8,235 nucleotides of DNA from an uncultured Bacteroidales bacterium (GTDB lineage: Bacteria; Bacteroidota; Bacteroidia; Bacteroidales; UBA932). Shown in pieces: positions 1 to 6,754 of the stretch (positions within the stretch are counted from its first letter, which is position 1; the number at the start of each line of letters is the position of its first letter). Position numbers and translations under genes: made by a program. The notes under the pieces were generated by a model. That model ran no database searches. It was not told where the DNA came from and was given only the letters and a program-made list of their open reading frames with translations. Location of the stretch: the NCBI GenBank assembly GCA_934678915.1, contig CAKUSF010000093.1, forward strand, positions 1-8,235, written 5' to 3'.

Positions 1-515
1 AAGCCACGGAGCGTCTCGCGCATCTTGTCCTGAAGTTCCGGACGGTCAAGATTGTCGATGACGGGTTTGTCATATTCATCAATCAGGATGACAACTTGGC
101 GACCGGTCTTGTTGAAAGCACACTCTATTAGGTTGTCGAAGCGTACCGGAAGCGTTTTGTATTTTTTAACAACTCCAAATCGTGATTCAAGCGTTTCTAA
201 TTGCCTCCCGATTTTATCATTCAACGCTTCCATGTCAGTATAGCTGGCTCCGCTCAGGTCAAAATGCAGCACCGGGTACTCAACCCAGTCCTTCTCCAGC
301 GATGCGATGGCCAGCCCCTCGAACAGTTCCTTTTTCCCTTGAAAGTACGCCTCCATAGTTGACACTAGCAGGCTCTTGCCGAACCGCCTCGGACGACTCA
401 GAAAGTAATACTGACCAGTCTGAGCGATCTTGTAAATGAGATCGGTTTTGTCAACATAGACGAATCCGCCTTGACGGATCTTCTCAAAGTTCTGTATTCC
501 AATCGGGTAAAGCAT
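1..515 (-). CDS. AAA-ATPase-like protein (N-terminal part, C-terminus beyond window)
   Basis: The minus-strand reading frame is open from an ATG at 513-515 to the left edge, giving 171 residues of a longer protein. It begins MLYPIGIQNFEKIRQGGFVY and matches the AAA-ATPase-like family (often with a C-terminal PD-(D/E)XK nuclease-like domain) that is multicopy in many Bacteroidota. Visible marks are YVDKTDLI (20-27), a shortened P-loop SRPRRFGKSLL (40-50), and a Walker B strand VVILIDEYDKP (141-151). The C-terminal domain would lie outside the window, so its presence cannot be judged. The family's cellular role is not established. The start is supported by family-typical N-terminal sequence and by a perfect TAnnTTTG box 28 bp upstream. 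It has its own promoter and lies beyond the operon's likely terminator, so it is probably unrelated to the SusC system. Family assignment is strong; function is open. Confidence 0.88.
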   Translation of the reverse strand, partial: MLYPIGIQNFEKIRQGGFVYVDKTDLIYKIAQTGQYYFLSRPRRFGKSLLVSTMEAYFQGKKELFEGLAIASLEKDWVEYPVLHFDLSGASYTDMEALNDKIGRQLETLESRFGVVKKYKTLPVRFDNLIECAFNKTGRQVVILIDEYDKPVIDNLDRPELQDKMRETLRG

Positions 516-542
516 ACGGCCTGTCCTTTAGTTCATTCCCTA

Positions 543-569
543 CAAAGATAAAAACTTTTTTGGAGACAA
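543..569 (-). promoter_or_regulatory. Candidate promoter of the AAA-ATPase-like gene
   Basis: On the minus strand TATCTTTG (550-543) is a perfect match to the Bacteroidota -7 consensus TAnnTTTG. A TTG lies upstream at 569-567, separated by 16 bases, somewhat shorter than the usual 19-21, so the -33 element is weak. Transcription would start near 538 and leave a leader of roughly 20 bases before the ATG at 515. Confidence 0.5.
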
Positions 570-600
570 CAGTAGTAACTTCGGAACAATGGATCTTCCT

Positions 601-614
601 CTGGAATATTCCAG
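601..614. other. Perfect 14-bp palindrome
   Basis: CTGGAATATTCCAG reads the same on both strands. It sits about 30 bases upstream of the ATPase promoter and beyond the hairpin at 646-668. It could be a binding site for a dimeric regulator. Equally, one such palindrome may be chance in AT-rich DNA. Confidence 0.3.
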
Positions 615-645
615 TAATCCGTGCCTCAAGAATTAAATGAATAGA

Positions 646-668
646 GGAGGACCGTTTGTCGATCCTCC
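646..668 (-). terminator. Hairpin after the susC-susD-lipoprotein operon, likely terminator
   Basis: GGAGGA (646-651) pairs with TCCTCC (663-668). A single C/A mismatch then leads to a further CG/CG pairing, leaving a 5-base loop. The hairpin starts 35 bases past the lipoprotein stop codon. The DNA that follows on the minus strand is AT-rich but lacks a clean T run, so termination is inferred from position and stem strength. Confidence 0.5.
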
Positions 669-702
669 CCCTTTGAAATTCAGCCGAAACTATTAGTGAA
701 TA

Positions 703-1620
703 TTACTCTGCGGTCAGCCATGTTGCAAGGTCGCCAGATCCTGGCATACCGAGATACAGGGCTCCGAAGTTGAACCAGCTTGTCGTGCCTTCGATGAGAC
801 GCGGAACATAGAACTGAACGTGCTGTGCGTCCACAAACTTGTTCTTAGGGTCACGATCAGCATAAGCCGCATTGTAAGAAGATGGATAGGTGTAAACAAT
901 CTTACCCATTTTGTTGTAATTCAGACCGCAATAGATCTTCTGATCGAACTTGATAGTTCCAGCGGTCTCATCAAGAGTGTAGAACTCAATATATTCATTG
1001 GCCCCGCCAACGTAAGAGTCCTCATCCCATGCAGGAATAACTTTGTCCTTCGGATAAGGGTTCATGATGCGCCAACGGTTGAATCCCTCTGCCTTTAGGA
1101 CATCAACCTTGACAATATTCAGATCGGTCTCGGAAATCTGGAGAGCAAGTCCATCGTACCATTCTCCTGTACCGATGGAAGTCCATGTGTAGGCTTTCGC
1201 AAGAGTAAACGCGTTGGACGTGATTGCAATCTTTCCATTGAACTCGGATTCATCCGCAAACGTTACAGTCCCTTTGTAAGTTTTGCCGACTTCCATCTTT
1301 GAGATATCAAGAGACAGCACGGTCTCGCTCTTTCCGGCCTCAAATGAAATTGTGGCTGGGGCTGTGATTCCGTCAGGAAGGGTTCCGGTAATCTTTACAG
1401 TGGCTGCTTGGTCGCATTTGCTACGTCCTACGGAAATATCAAATTTGGTCGCCTTTGCGTCTATCTCAGTGTTACTTGATGTGCTGCTGAGGAAAGACAC
1501 ACCTGTGTCTGTCCCTTCTGGAGTGTACATGGCGCCTTTGTTTTCAGTGTCACAGGACACCGCCATAAAGAGCGCACATGCAATTCCGAGATAAGTCTTG
1601 ATTATTTTGTTCATATTCAT
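703..1620 (-). CDS. Surface lipoprotein, third gene of the SusC/SusD operon; putative glycan-binding protein
   Basis: This is a 305-residue secreted lipoprotein. A hydrophobic leader ends in a lipobox AVSC with the acylated cysteine at residue 23, followed by an acidic, hydroxylated linker (DTENKG) typical of Bacteroidota surface lipoproteins. Residues about 35-135 look like a beta-rich immunoglobulin-like or Calx-beta-like domain (ISFEAGKSETVLSLDISKME, 91-110). A second domain follows from about 145, with GTGEWYDG (150-157) and KAEGFNRWRIMNPYP (176-190), a pattern I recognise loosely from uncharacterised Bacteroides lipoproteins. It starts 20 bases after susD, so it is almost certainly co-transcribed. 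By position it corresponds to SusE/SusF or other surface glycan-binding proteins, but no ligand can be read from the sequence. The start could be Met1 or Met3; neither has a Shine-Dalgarno sequence. Lipoprotein status is firm; binding role is inferred. Confidence 0.8.
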   Translation of the reverse strand: MNMNKIIKTYLGIACALFMAVSCDTENKGAMYTPEGTDTGVSFLSSTSSNTEIDAKATKFDISVGRSKCDQAATVKITGTLPDGITAPATISFEAGKSETVLSLDISKMEVGKTYKGTVTFADESEFNGKIAITSNAFTLAKAYTWTSIGTGEWYDGLALQISETDLNIVKVDVLKAEGFNRWRIMNPYPKDKVIPAWDEDSYVGGANEYIEFYTLDETAGTIKFDQKIYCGLNYNKMGKIVYTYPSSYNAAYADRDPKNKFVDAQHVQFYVPRLIEGTTSWFNFGALYLGMPGSGDLATWLTAE

Positions 1621-1640
1621 AATGATCTTAAGTTGTCAAA

Positions 1641-3224
1641 TTATTCTTTCTTTGGAGCCTTTGAAGGATCATCACCTTCCAGTTCCTCGTTAGTAGGATA
1701 ACTTCCGGTAGGATTCTGAAGAATGAGATCATTGGCGTCAATTTCCTTGGAAGGGAATGTCAGTACCCAGTCAAATGTCTCAGGGTCATCCGTGTGGAGG
1801 TTATTCAACAGGGCAGCGATAGGGTGTCCCATGTCTGCGGTACGCTTGAAGCCTTGGCGGAGACGTTTGATGTCATAGACACGTCCATATTCACCCCAAA
1901 GTTCGATTCGACGCTGGAGAATGATTTCCTCAAGGAGAGACCCGGTCTCATCGGTTGTGAGTTTTCCGAGTGCAGTGCCAGTCTTTGCGCTGCAATCGTA
2001 ATCTTCTTGACGAGTCTTCATGAGTTCGTTCAATGCTGCTTTGGCTTCTGGCTCATTGCCCAAACGGCAAGCAGTCTCTGCGATAATAAGTTGCATTTCT
2101 GGAGCGCGCATGAAGATGTGATCGGCACCAGTGTAGGTGTTTGAAGGATCTGCAAACAAGAACTTCCACTGTTGGTACCCCTTTGTCTTGTTGTCTTGGA
2201 GAGTTTCGTAGTTCCACCATTTGGTACGAGCATCGCTGGATGCCATCTTGTTGTAAAGCCAAGCGGAAGCACACTTCCTAGCTTTTCCGCCATAACCACC
2301 GCCATTGTTGTAACGGATGTCCATGTGCACAAGGAACTGAGGGTTGGTTGTGCCCTGTGCCTGAATGATTTCAGCACCCCAAAGAACGCTCTTGTCAGTG
2401 GCGTCATTGTAGTGGAAATCCTTATCAAAAGCAAATGAGCCACCTTTTACAGCGATGGCTGCAGCATCGTGGGCCACCTGGTAGTCACCCATGTAGAGAG
2501 CGATACGAGCTTTGAGACCGTTGGCAACATACTGATCGAAGTGAGAGCAGTGCTGCTGAGCCTTAGTTCCTAGGAGTGAGATGGCTTCATTGATGTCATT
2601 CATAGCCTGCGCAAAAACTTCCCTGTTAGTTGAGCGTGCCTTTCCTGATGTTCCGGCAAAAGTAGGCTCGGTGTAGATAGGAATAGAAAGCCTGTCTTCA
2701 TGGCCTATGTAGCTACGGGCGAATGTCATTGCACAGTAGGCGTAAGCGTAGGCGCGGAATGCATAGGCGTTGCCGATGATGTAGTCAATGTCATCGGTGG
2801 CACCTTTCATGCCATCTTTACCGTTGATGATGTAGTTGGCATTGGAGATTATAGTGTAGTAGTAATTCCACGCGTCATAAGGCCTCCAAGTGGTGCTGTT
2901 CCATTTAGACTTGACGTTGTACAGGTAGTCAAACCAGAACCAACCGCTTCCTTGCGCGGACATCACCATGTCTTCACCCATGAGGTCGGCCATAAGATTG
3001 TAGGACTGAGGACCGAAGCACTGGTGGTAGTTACCGGTGGTGGTCACGCCCCATTGCCAGAAGAAACGGATCATTCCGTTCAAGGCCATGTAGCCACCAT
3101 CCGTGGTCTGAAGCATGGTTTCACCTGAAACCTTGTCTGTAGGGTTGGTGTTCAGAAGATCTTCCTTGCAGGATGTGAGGGACAGGGCCGCAAGAGCCAT
3201 CAAAGTGTATAGTATTTTTTTCAT
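1641..3224 (-). CDS. susD-like: SusD/RagB-family outer-membrane lipoprotein
   Basis: This 527-residue protein is a SusD/RagB-family nutrient-binding lipoprotein, the lid that sits on the SusC channel at the cell surface. A signal peptide ends in lipobox LTSC with lipid-bearing Cys19, followed by the family start pattern LLNTNPTDKVSGETML (23-38). Family-typical helical segments are GNAYAFRAYAYAYCAMTFAR (151-170), ANGLKARIALYMGDY (234-248), and, near the C-terminus, RRIELWGEYGRVYDIKRL. Aromatic residues are dense in the first 130 positions (FFWQWG, GWFWFDYLY, WRPYDAWNYYYT), which may contribute to ligand contact. Length is normal for the family. It begins 18 bases after the susC stop and has a strong Shine-Dalgarno sequence, consistent with tight pairing with the transporter. 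The substrate is unknown; with no glycoside hydrolase in view, peptides or other nutrients remain possible. Confidence 0.95.
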   Translation of the reverse strand: MKKILYTLMALAALSLTSCKEDLLNTNPTDKVSGETMLQTTDGGYMALNGMIRFFWQWGVTTTGNYHQCFGPQSYNLMADLMGEDMVMSAQGSGWFWFDYLYNVKSKWNSTTWRPYDAWNYYYTIISNANYIINGKDGMKGATDDIDYIIGNAYAFRAYAYAYCAMTFARSYIGHEDRLSIPIYTEPTFAGTSGKARSTNREVFAQAMNDINEAISLLGTKAQQHCSHFDQYVANGLKARIALYMGDYQVAHDAAAIAVKGGSFAFDKDFHYNDATDKSVLWGAEIIQAQGTTNPQFLVHMDIRYNNGGGYGGKARKCASAWLYNKMASSDARTKWWNYETLQDNKTKGYQQWKFLFADPSNTYTGADHIFMRAPEMQLIIAETACRLGNEPEAKAALNELMKTRQEDYDCSAKTGTALGKLTTDETGSLLEEIILQRRIELWGEYGRVYDIKRLRQGFKRTADMGHPIAALLNNLHTDDPETFDWVLTFPSKEIDANDLILQNPTGSYPTNEELEGDDPSKAPKKE

Positions 3225-3232
3225 AATTCTTT

Positions 3233-3238
3233 CCTCCT
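3233..3238 (-). promoter_or_regulatory. Strong Shine-Dalgarno sequence of the susD-like gene
   Basis: The minus strand carries a perfect AGGAGG eight bases upstream of the susD ATG (3222-3224), between the susC stop and the susD start. The other genes here (both susC genes, the lipoprotein, the recombinase) have AT-rich leaders with no such motif. It supports the chosen susD start. Confidence 0.75.
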
Positions 3239-3242
3239 ATCA

Positions 3243-6200
3243 TTAGAAATTGATGTCAACACCAAGGGAGAAGGTTCTGGTCGGGGTGTAAGACCAGTTT
3301 GTTCCTCCGGTGAGGTTGTACTGAGGGTTTAGACCCTGAAGCTTGCTGAAGAGAGCGATGTTATCACCAACAGCGAATAGACGGAGAGACTTGATGCCGG
3401 CCTTCTTTGTCCACTTGGTAGGAAGTGTGTAGCCTAACTGGATGGATTTGATTGCAAAGTAAGATGCATCAACAAGCCATCTGTCAGCAGCAAGTCTTCC
3501 AGAGTTGGATAGAACAGCAGGAACGTCTGTCTCATCGCCAGGTTTCTGCCAGCGGCGAAGAATATGCCTGTTCCAAGTGTCGCCTGTGTAGGTGGTCTCC
3601 ATTGAAGAAGCGTAAAGTGAGTCGTAAACCTTGCCACCTACGGAGAATGTGGTGAGGAAGCTGAAGTCAAATGATTTCCACTGGAAGTCGGAACCGAATG
3701 AACCTTGAATCTTGGCCTCGCGGCTGCCCATGTAGTACTTGCTGGCTGTAGCAGCAGCCTTGTCGCTGGTGATGTAGTCAGAGCCATCGACCTTGTTGCC
3801 ATCCTTGTCTGTCTCGTAGGCATAGTAGAGAAGTTGTCCGTTTGCCGGATCAACACCAGCCGCCTTCGGAACGTAGTAAGTGTAGATAGGCATGCCTTCC
3901 TTGATCACGTAAGAACCGGAAGTGATGGTGTCAGATTCACCTGTAAGTTTGAGGACCTTGTTCCTGTTCATGTAGGTCATCAAGGTAGAGCTTGCGCGGA
4001 AGTCAGCTTTGTTCAGCCAGTTGACTTTGATGGTGCTCTCGAATCCCTGGTTCCTCATGGAACCCACGTTGGCGTTGTAACCAGTGAATCCGGTTGAAGC
4101 TGCCATAGGGAAGGACAGAAGCATGTCACTTGTCTTGGAGTTGTAGTACTCTAGGGTGAGATTCAGGACCTTGTGGAAGAATGTACCCTCGATACCAACG
4201 TTCCATGTGCCTTTTTTCTCCCAAGACACATCCGGATTGGCAAGAGATGAGACAAGAGCTCCTGGATTCGCTGCATTGGCATAAGTAAGATCATAGAATG
4301 ACTGCCATGCATAGTAAGAACCGATAGAGTCGTTACCAAGTTCTCCATAGGAGAGACGGGCAGTGAGGTTGTCAATCCAAGAGATGTTCTTCATAAAAGC
4401 TTCCTGTGACACACGCCATGATCCACCAAGTGACCAGAACTGTCCCCAGCGATTGTCCTTGTAGAAACGTGAAGAACCATCCGTACGCCATGTCGCTTCA
4501 AGATAGTACTTGTCAGCAAAATCAGCTGCTAGACGTCCGAAGAAGGACTCCATACGATAAACATCGGAATATGAACGGTTCCCTGTTACGTTCGTAGCAG
4601 GATCGAGTTCCTTGATTCCAGGATAAACCCCTGTGCGGTCAGCAGCAAGGTACTTGTACTGATAGTTGTAGTACTCGTGTCCAAGCTGGCCAAGGAAATG
4701 GAACTCGTTCAGTGTGCGTTCGTACTTGAGAATCTGGTTCCACGTGTAGGAGAAAGTACGTGTTGAGTACTTGTCAACAGAACCACCTTGAGATTTTCCG
4801 TCACCGTGGTAAGGGTTGTAGTAAGAGGTGATGTTTCTGTTGACGATGTCGGAACCGAAGTTTGTGGAGAATGACAAGCCTTTGAATATTCCCATGGCAT
4901 CACTGTCACCGCCAAGAATGGCGTAAGCGCGGATGCTAGAGTTGTCACGAAGGGTCTCGTAGCTGTTGTCATAGAGGTCTCCGACAACGTTGAAGTTGGC
5001 TGCTTTAGGACGTCCTGTCTCACCGTAGTCGTACTGCTTGTTGCCGAACTCGTCAAGAAGGTTGGCACCGCTGTCGTCCTTAAGATATACAGGGTAGATA
5101 GGGGCCATGAACTGAGCTGTGTACCACGCGTTACCGGTCTGGGTGTCAGAGTATTGCGAACTGTTCTGAGTCGTGTAGGCATAGCTTGCGCTGGCACCGA
5201 GTTTCATCCAGTCGTTGACAGTGTGGTCAACGTTGGCGCGGAGAGAATAACGCTGGAACTTGGTTGTGATGAGTACTCCTTTGTCGTCAAGATAGCCAAG
5301 AGAGAAAGCGTATTTGGTCTTGTGAGTGCCGCCACTGACTCCAAGCTGGTACTCCTGACGGACAGCCTTGTCTTCGGTGAGGACATCCATCCAGTTGTCA
5401 TTCCAAGCAGAAACGGCATCGGAACGGACCTTGCCGGTCTCAGGATCGATGAGGTCAGCCCACTTATAGTTCTTGAACGGATTGTAGAACTCTCCACCGA
5501 GGGCACCTGAAAGGCCAGCGGAAGCAAGAGATTTTGCCTTCGCAAGATCATAACCTCCGTTGATGACGTAATTGTTCTTAAGGGCTTCCCAAGTGAGCTC
5601 AACGAATTCTTCCTGATTGACGGTGTCATATTCCCTGATTGAACGGGACTGAAGACCAACGGTAGCCTTGAAGTTTACCACTGACTGGCCTTCTGAGCCA
5701 CGCTTGGTGGTGATCATGATGACTCCGTTGGCAGCGCGCGCACCGTAAAGGGCGGCTGCGGACGCATCCTTAAGGATGGTCAAGTTTTCTATGTCATTAG
5801 GATTGAGTGCAGAGAGATTGCCATCGAAAGGAATTCCATCCACAACATAAAGTGGGTTAGATGAAGCGTTGATGGAACCTGTTCCACGAATCTGAATGGA
5901 GGCACCTTCACCAGGTTGTCCTGAACCAGATGTCGTGGTGATACCAGCCACCATACCTTCGAGTGCCTTTGACACGTTGGCAACGGTACGTTTCTGAAGG
6001 CTTTCGCTCTTCACGGTTCCCGCTGAACCAGTGAAAGACTCTTTCTTGGCCGTACCGTAAGCGACAACGAGGACGTCATCCAAAAGTTGAGCTTCCGGAG
6101 TCAGTTCAATGTCAACGACACCTCTACCGTTGACCTGAACTTCAGCCGGATTGAATCCGAGGCTGCTGACGGTAAGGATGGCGTCCGCAGGAACTGAGAG

Positions 6201-6389
6201 GGTGTACTTACCTGAAACATCTGTCAATGCATAAGTGCTTGCGCTCCCTTTGAGCTGAACTGCCGCACCTACCACTGGCTCACCGTTGGCGGCGTCCGTG
6301 ACAGTACCAGACACTTTCATCGTCTGGGCGAATGCCATGCCTATGCTGACGAACAGGCACAGCGCGATAGAAAATAACTTTTTACCCAT
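3243..6389 (-). CDS. susC-like: SusC/RagA-family TonB-dependent outer-membrane transporter
   Basis: This complete 1048-residue SusC-type transporter is a 22-strand barrel with an N-terminal plug that imports bound nutrients using TonB energy. A signal peptide ends at AFA|Q (21/22). A carboxypeptidase-regulatory-like domain covers about 25-98 (SGTVTDAANGEPVVGAAVQLKG), with a TonB-box-like stretch DDVLVVAYG (104-112). The plug shows QIRGTGS (166-172), LYVVDGIPF (180-188), LKDASAAALYGARAANG (206-222) and ITTKRG (226-231). The protein ends TFSLGVDINF, with the terminal Phe typical of outer-membrane barrels. There is no N-terminal STN signalling domain, and no anti-sigma/ECF pair, SusR-type regulator or hybrid two-component gene is adjacent. 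Control therefore probably acts through the invertible promoter upstream. The start codon lies 29 bases from the 37-bp repeat, so the repeat falls in the transcript leader. The first 13 codons are nearly identical to those of the divergent susC at 8193. Confidence 0.97.
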   Translation of the reverse strand: MGKKLFSIALCLFVSIGMAFAQTMKVSGTVTDAANGEPVVGAAVQLKGSASTYALTDVSGKYTLSVPADAILTVSSLGFNPAEVQVNGRGVVDIELTPEAQLLDDVLVVAYGTAKKESFTGSAGTVKSESLQKRTVANVSKALEGMVAGITTTSGSGQPGEGASIQIRGTGSINASSNPLYVVDGIPFDGNLSALNPNDIENLTILKDASAAALYGARAANGVIMITTKRGSEGQSVVNFKATVGLQSRSIREYDTVNQEEFVELTWEALKNNYVINGGYDLAKAKSLASAGLSGALGGEFYNPFKNYKWADLIDPETGKVRSDAVSAWNDNWMDVLTEDKAVRQEYQLGVSGGTHKTKYAFSLGYLDDKGVLITTKFQRYSLRANVDHTVNDWMKLGASASYAYTTQNSSQYSDTQTGNAWYTAQFMAPIYPVYLKDDSGANLLDEFGNKQYDYGETGRPKAANFNVVGDLYDNSYETLRDNSSIRAYAILGGDSDAMGIFKGLSFSTNFGSDIVNRNITSYYNPYHGDGKSQGGSVDKYSTRTFSYTWNQILKYERTLNEFHFLGQLGHEYYNYQYKYLAADRTGVYPGIKELDPATNVTGNRSYSDVYRMESFFGRLAADFADKYYLEATWRTDGSSRFYKDNRWGQFWSLGGSWRVSQEAFMKNISWIDNLTARLSYGELGNDSIGSYYAWQSFYDLTYANAANPGALVSSLANPDVSWEKKGTWNVGIEGTFFHKVLNLTLEYYNSKTSDMLLSFPMAASTGFTGYNANVGSMRNQGFESTIKVNWLNKADFRASSTLMTYMNRNKVLKLTGESDTITSGSYVIKEGMPIYTYYVPKAAGVDPANGQLLYYAYETDKDGNKVDGSDYITSDKAAATASKYYMGSREAKIQGSFGSDFQWKSFDFSFLTTFSVGGKVYDSLYASSMETTYTGDTWNRHILRRWQKPGDETDVPAVLSNSGRLAADRWLVDASYFAIKSIQLGYTLPTKWTKKAGIKSLRLFAVGDNIALFSKLQGLNPQYNLTGGTNWSYTPTRTFSLGVDINF

Positions 6390-6399
6390 AAGCTTAAAA
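6351..6399 (-). repeat. Outer inverted repeat, left copy (susC leader end and signal-peptide codons)
   Basis: This 49-bp stretch matches 8183-8231 in inverted orientation with only two mismatches (a 28-bp and an 18-bp perfect block around a TCT/ACA codon difference). It covers ten leader bases (TTTTAAGCTT) and the first 13 codons of both susC genes. Matching leader bases as well as synonymous positions points to recent common origin or exchange. Confidence 0.85.
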
Positions 6400-6418
6400 T
6401 TTGTGAGATTTCATCAGA

Positions 6419-6455
6419 TTTGCTAAAGTGTGTCTTTGTTAAACTTGACCTTTAA
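6419..6455 (+). repeat. Left 37-bp inverted repeat, putative recombination site
   Basis: This is an exact reverse complement of 7709-7745; homology stops at both ends (6418 and 6456 differ). The outer 25 bases (6419-6443) form an imperfect dyad, with arms TTTGCTAAAG and CTTTGTTAAA (7 of 10 symmetric) around a 5-base spacer TGTGT, the layout expected of a tyrosine-recombinase core site. It lies between the operon's predicted promoter and the susC ATG. Confidence 0.9.
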
Positions 6456-6567
6456 GAATAATAATTAATGTTAATACGTTCTAATCATACAAAATCATCC
6501 GTTTTACCAATTCAGTCTGTAGCTTCATCTCCGAGCAAATCCGCCTCGACTTCAAGCAAACGTTTTG

Positions 6568-6597
6568 CAATATAAACACTTTTTTCTGAATATCCAA
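6568..6597 (-). promoter_or_regulatory. Likely promoter of the susC-susD operon
   Basis: Minus-strand TTG (6597-6595) and TATATTG (6574-6568) are separated by 20 bases, close to the Bacteroidota pattern, with one T missing from the -7 box. The stronger argument is comparative: GTTGGATATTCA here aligns with GTTGGAATATTCA ahead of the second susC (from 8027), and the -7 boxes occupy the same relative place. An upstream AAAACGATAAATATT (6647-6633) aligns with AAAACGTTAAATGTT (7982-7996). The predicted leader is about 170 bases and includes the 37-bp repeat. Confidence 0.55.
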
Positions 6598-6600
6598 CTG

Positions 6601-6634
6601 CAAAGTAACGTCTTGACACAATTTTTCACCAAAA
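6601..6634 (-). promoter_or_regulatory. Alternative leftward promoter for susC
   Basis: Minus-strand TTTTG (6634-6630), a 21-base gap, then TTACTTTG (6608-6601) match the Bacteroidota consensus except for one base in the -7 box. It fits the consensus slightly better than the neighbouring candidate, but it is not conserved upstream of the second susC. Both candidates lie inside the invertible segment, so the switch model does not depend on which is used. Confidence 0.3.
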
Positions 6635-6642
6635 TATTTATC
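6612..6642 (+). promoter_or_regulatory. Weak candidate promoter for the recombinase gene
   Basis: TTGACA at 6612-6617 supplies a -33/-35 element. TATTTATC (6635-6642) lies 20 bases after the TTG and matches four of six fixed positions of TAnnTTTG. The transcript would have a leader of about 105 bases. No better plus-strand candidate is visible, so this is the best of a poor set. Confidence 0.25.
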
Positions 6643-6754
6643 GTTTTAAAGTTTTATCCCTCCATTTGTCACTAAATATTAGCAAATACTCACTATCCAC
6701 TAAGACATTATTCACTTAATTGTATGAATATTTAATTATTTAAATCTTAGTACT

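Larger units (their letters stand above)
6456..6754. promoter_or_regulatory. Divergent intergenic control region inside the cassette
   Basis: This AT-rich 299-bp stretch between the left repeat and the recombinase start contains candidate promoters in both directions: leftward at 6568-6597 (and perhaps 6601-6634) and rightward at 6612-6642. The right half (6618-6754) is strongly AT-rich. I see no open frame and no RNA gene. The predicted -33 parts of the leftward and rightward promoters lie close enough for a shared regulator or mutual interference. Confidence 0.55.

Noticed and set aside
52..243. 63-codon plus-strand open frame at the left edge
   Set aside because: It is antisense to the AAA-ATPase-like gene, whose Walker motifs establish the coding strand.
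2030..2443. 137-codon minus-strand open frame inside susD
   Set aside because: It is an out-of-frame shadow of a well-supported susD gene; the composition (rich in Thr, Arg, Leu and Ser) is typical of shifted frames.
2700..3128. 142-codon plus-strand open frame opposite susD
   Set aside because: It is antisense to a conserved gene, with no family resemblance and no promoter or ribosome-binding site.
4709..5197. 162-codon minus-strand open frame inside susC
   Set aside because: Very high Thr/Ser content and complete overlap with the conserved SusC barrel show it to be a frame shadow.
6521..6557. Possible structured RNA or riboswitch in the susC leader
   Set aside because: Only short stems (CGAG/CTCG and GCTT/AAGC) can be drawn, and they are not conserved in the second susC leader.
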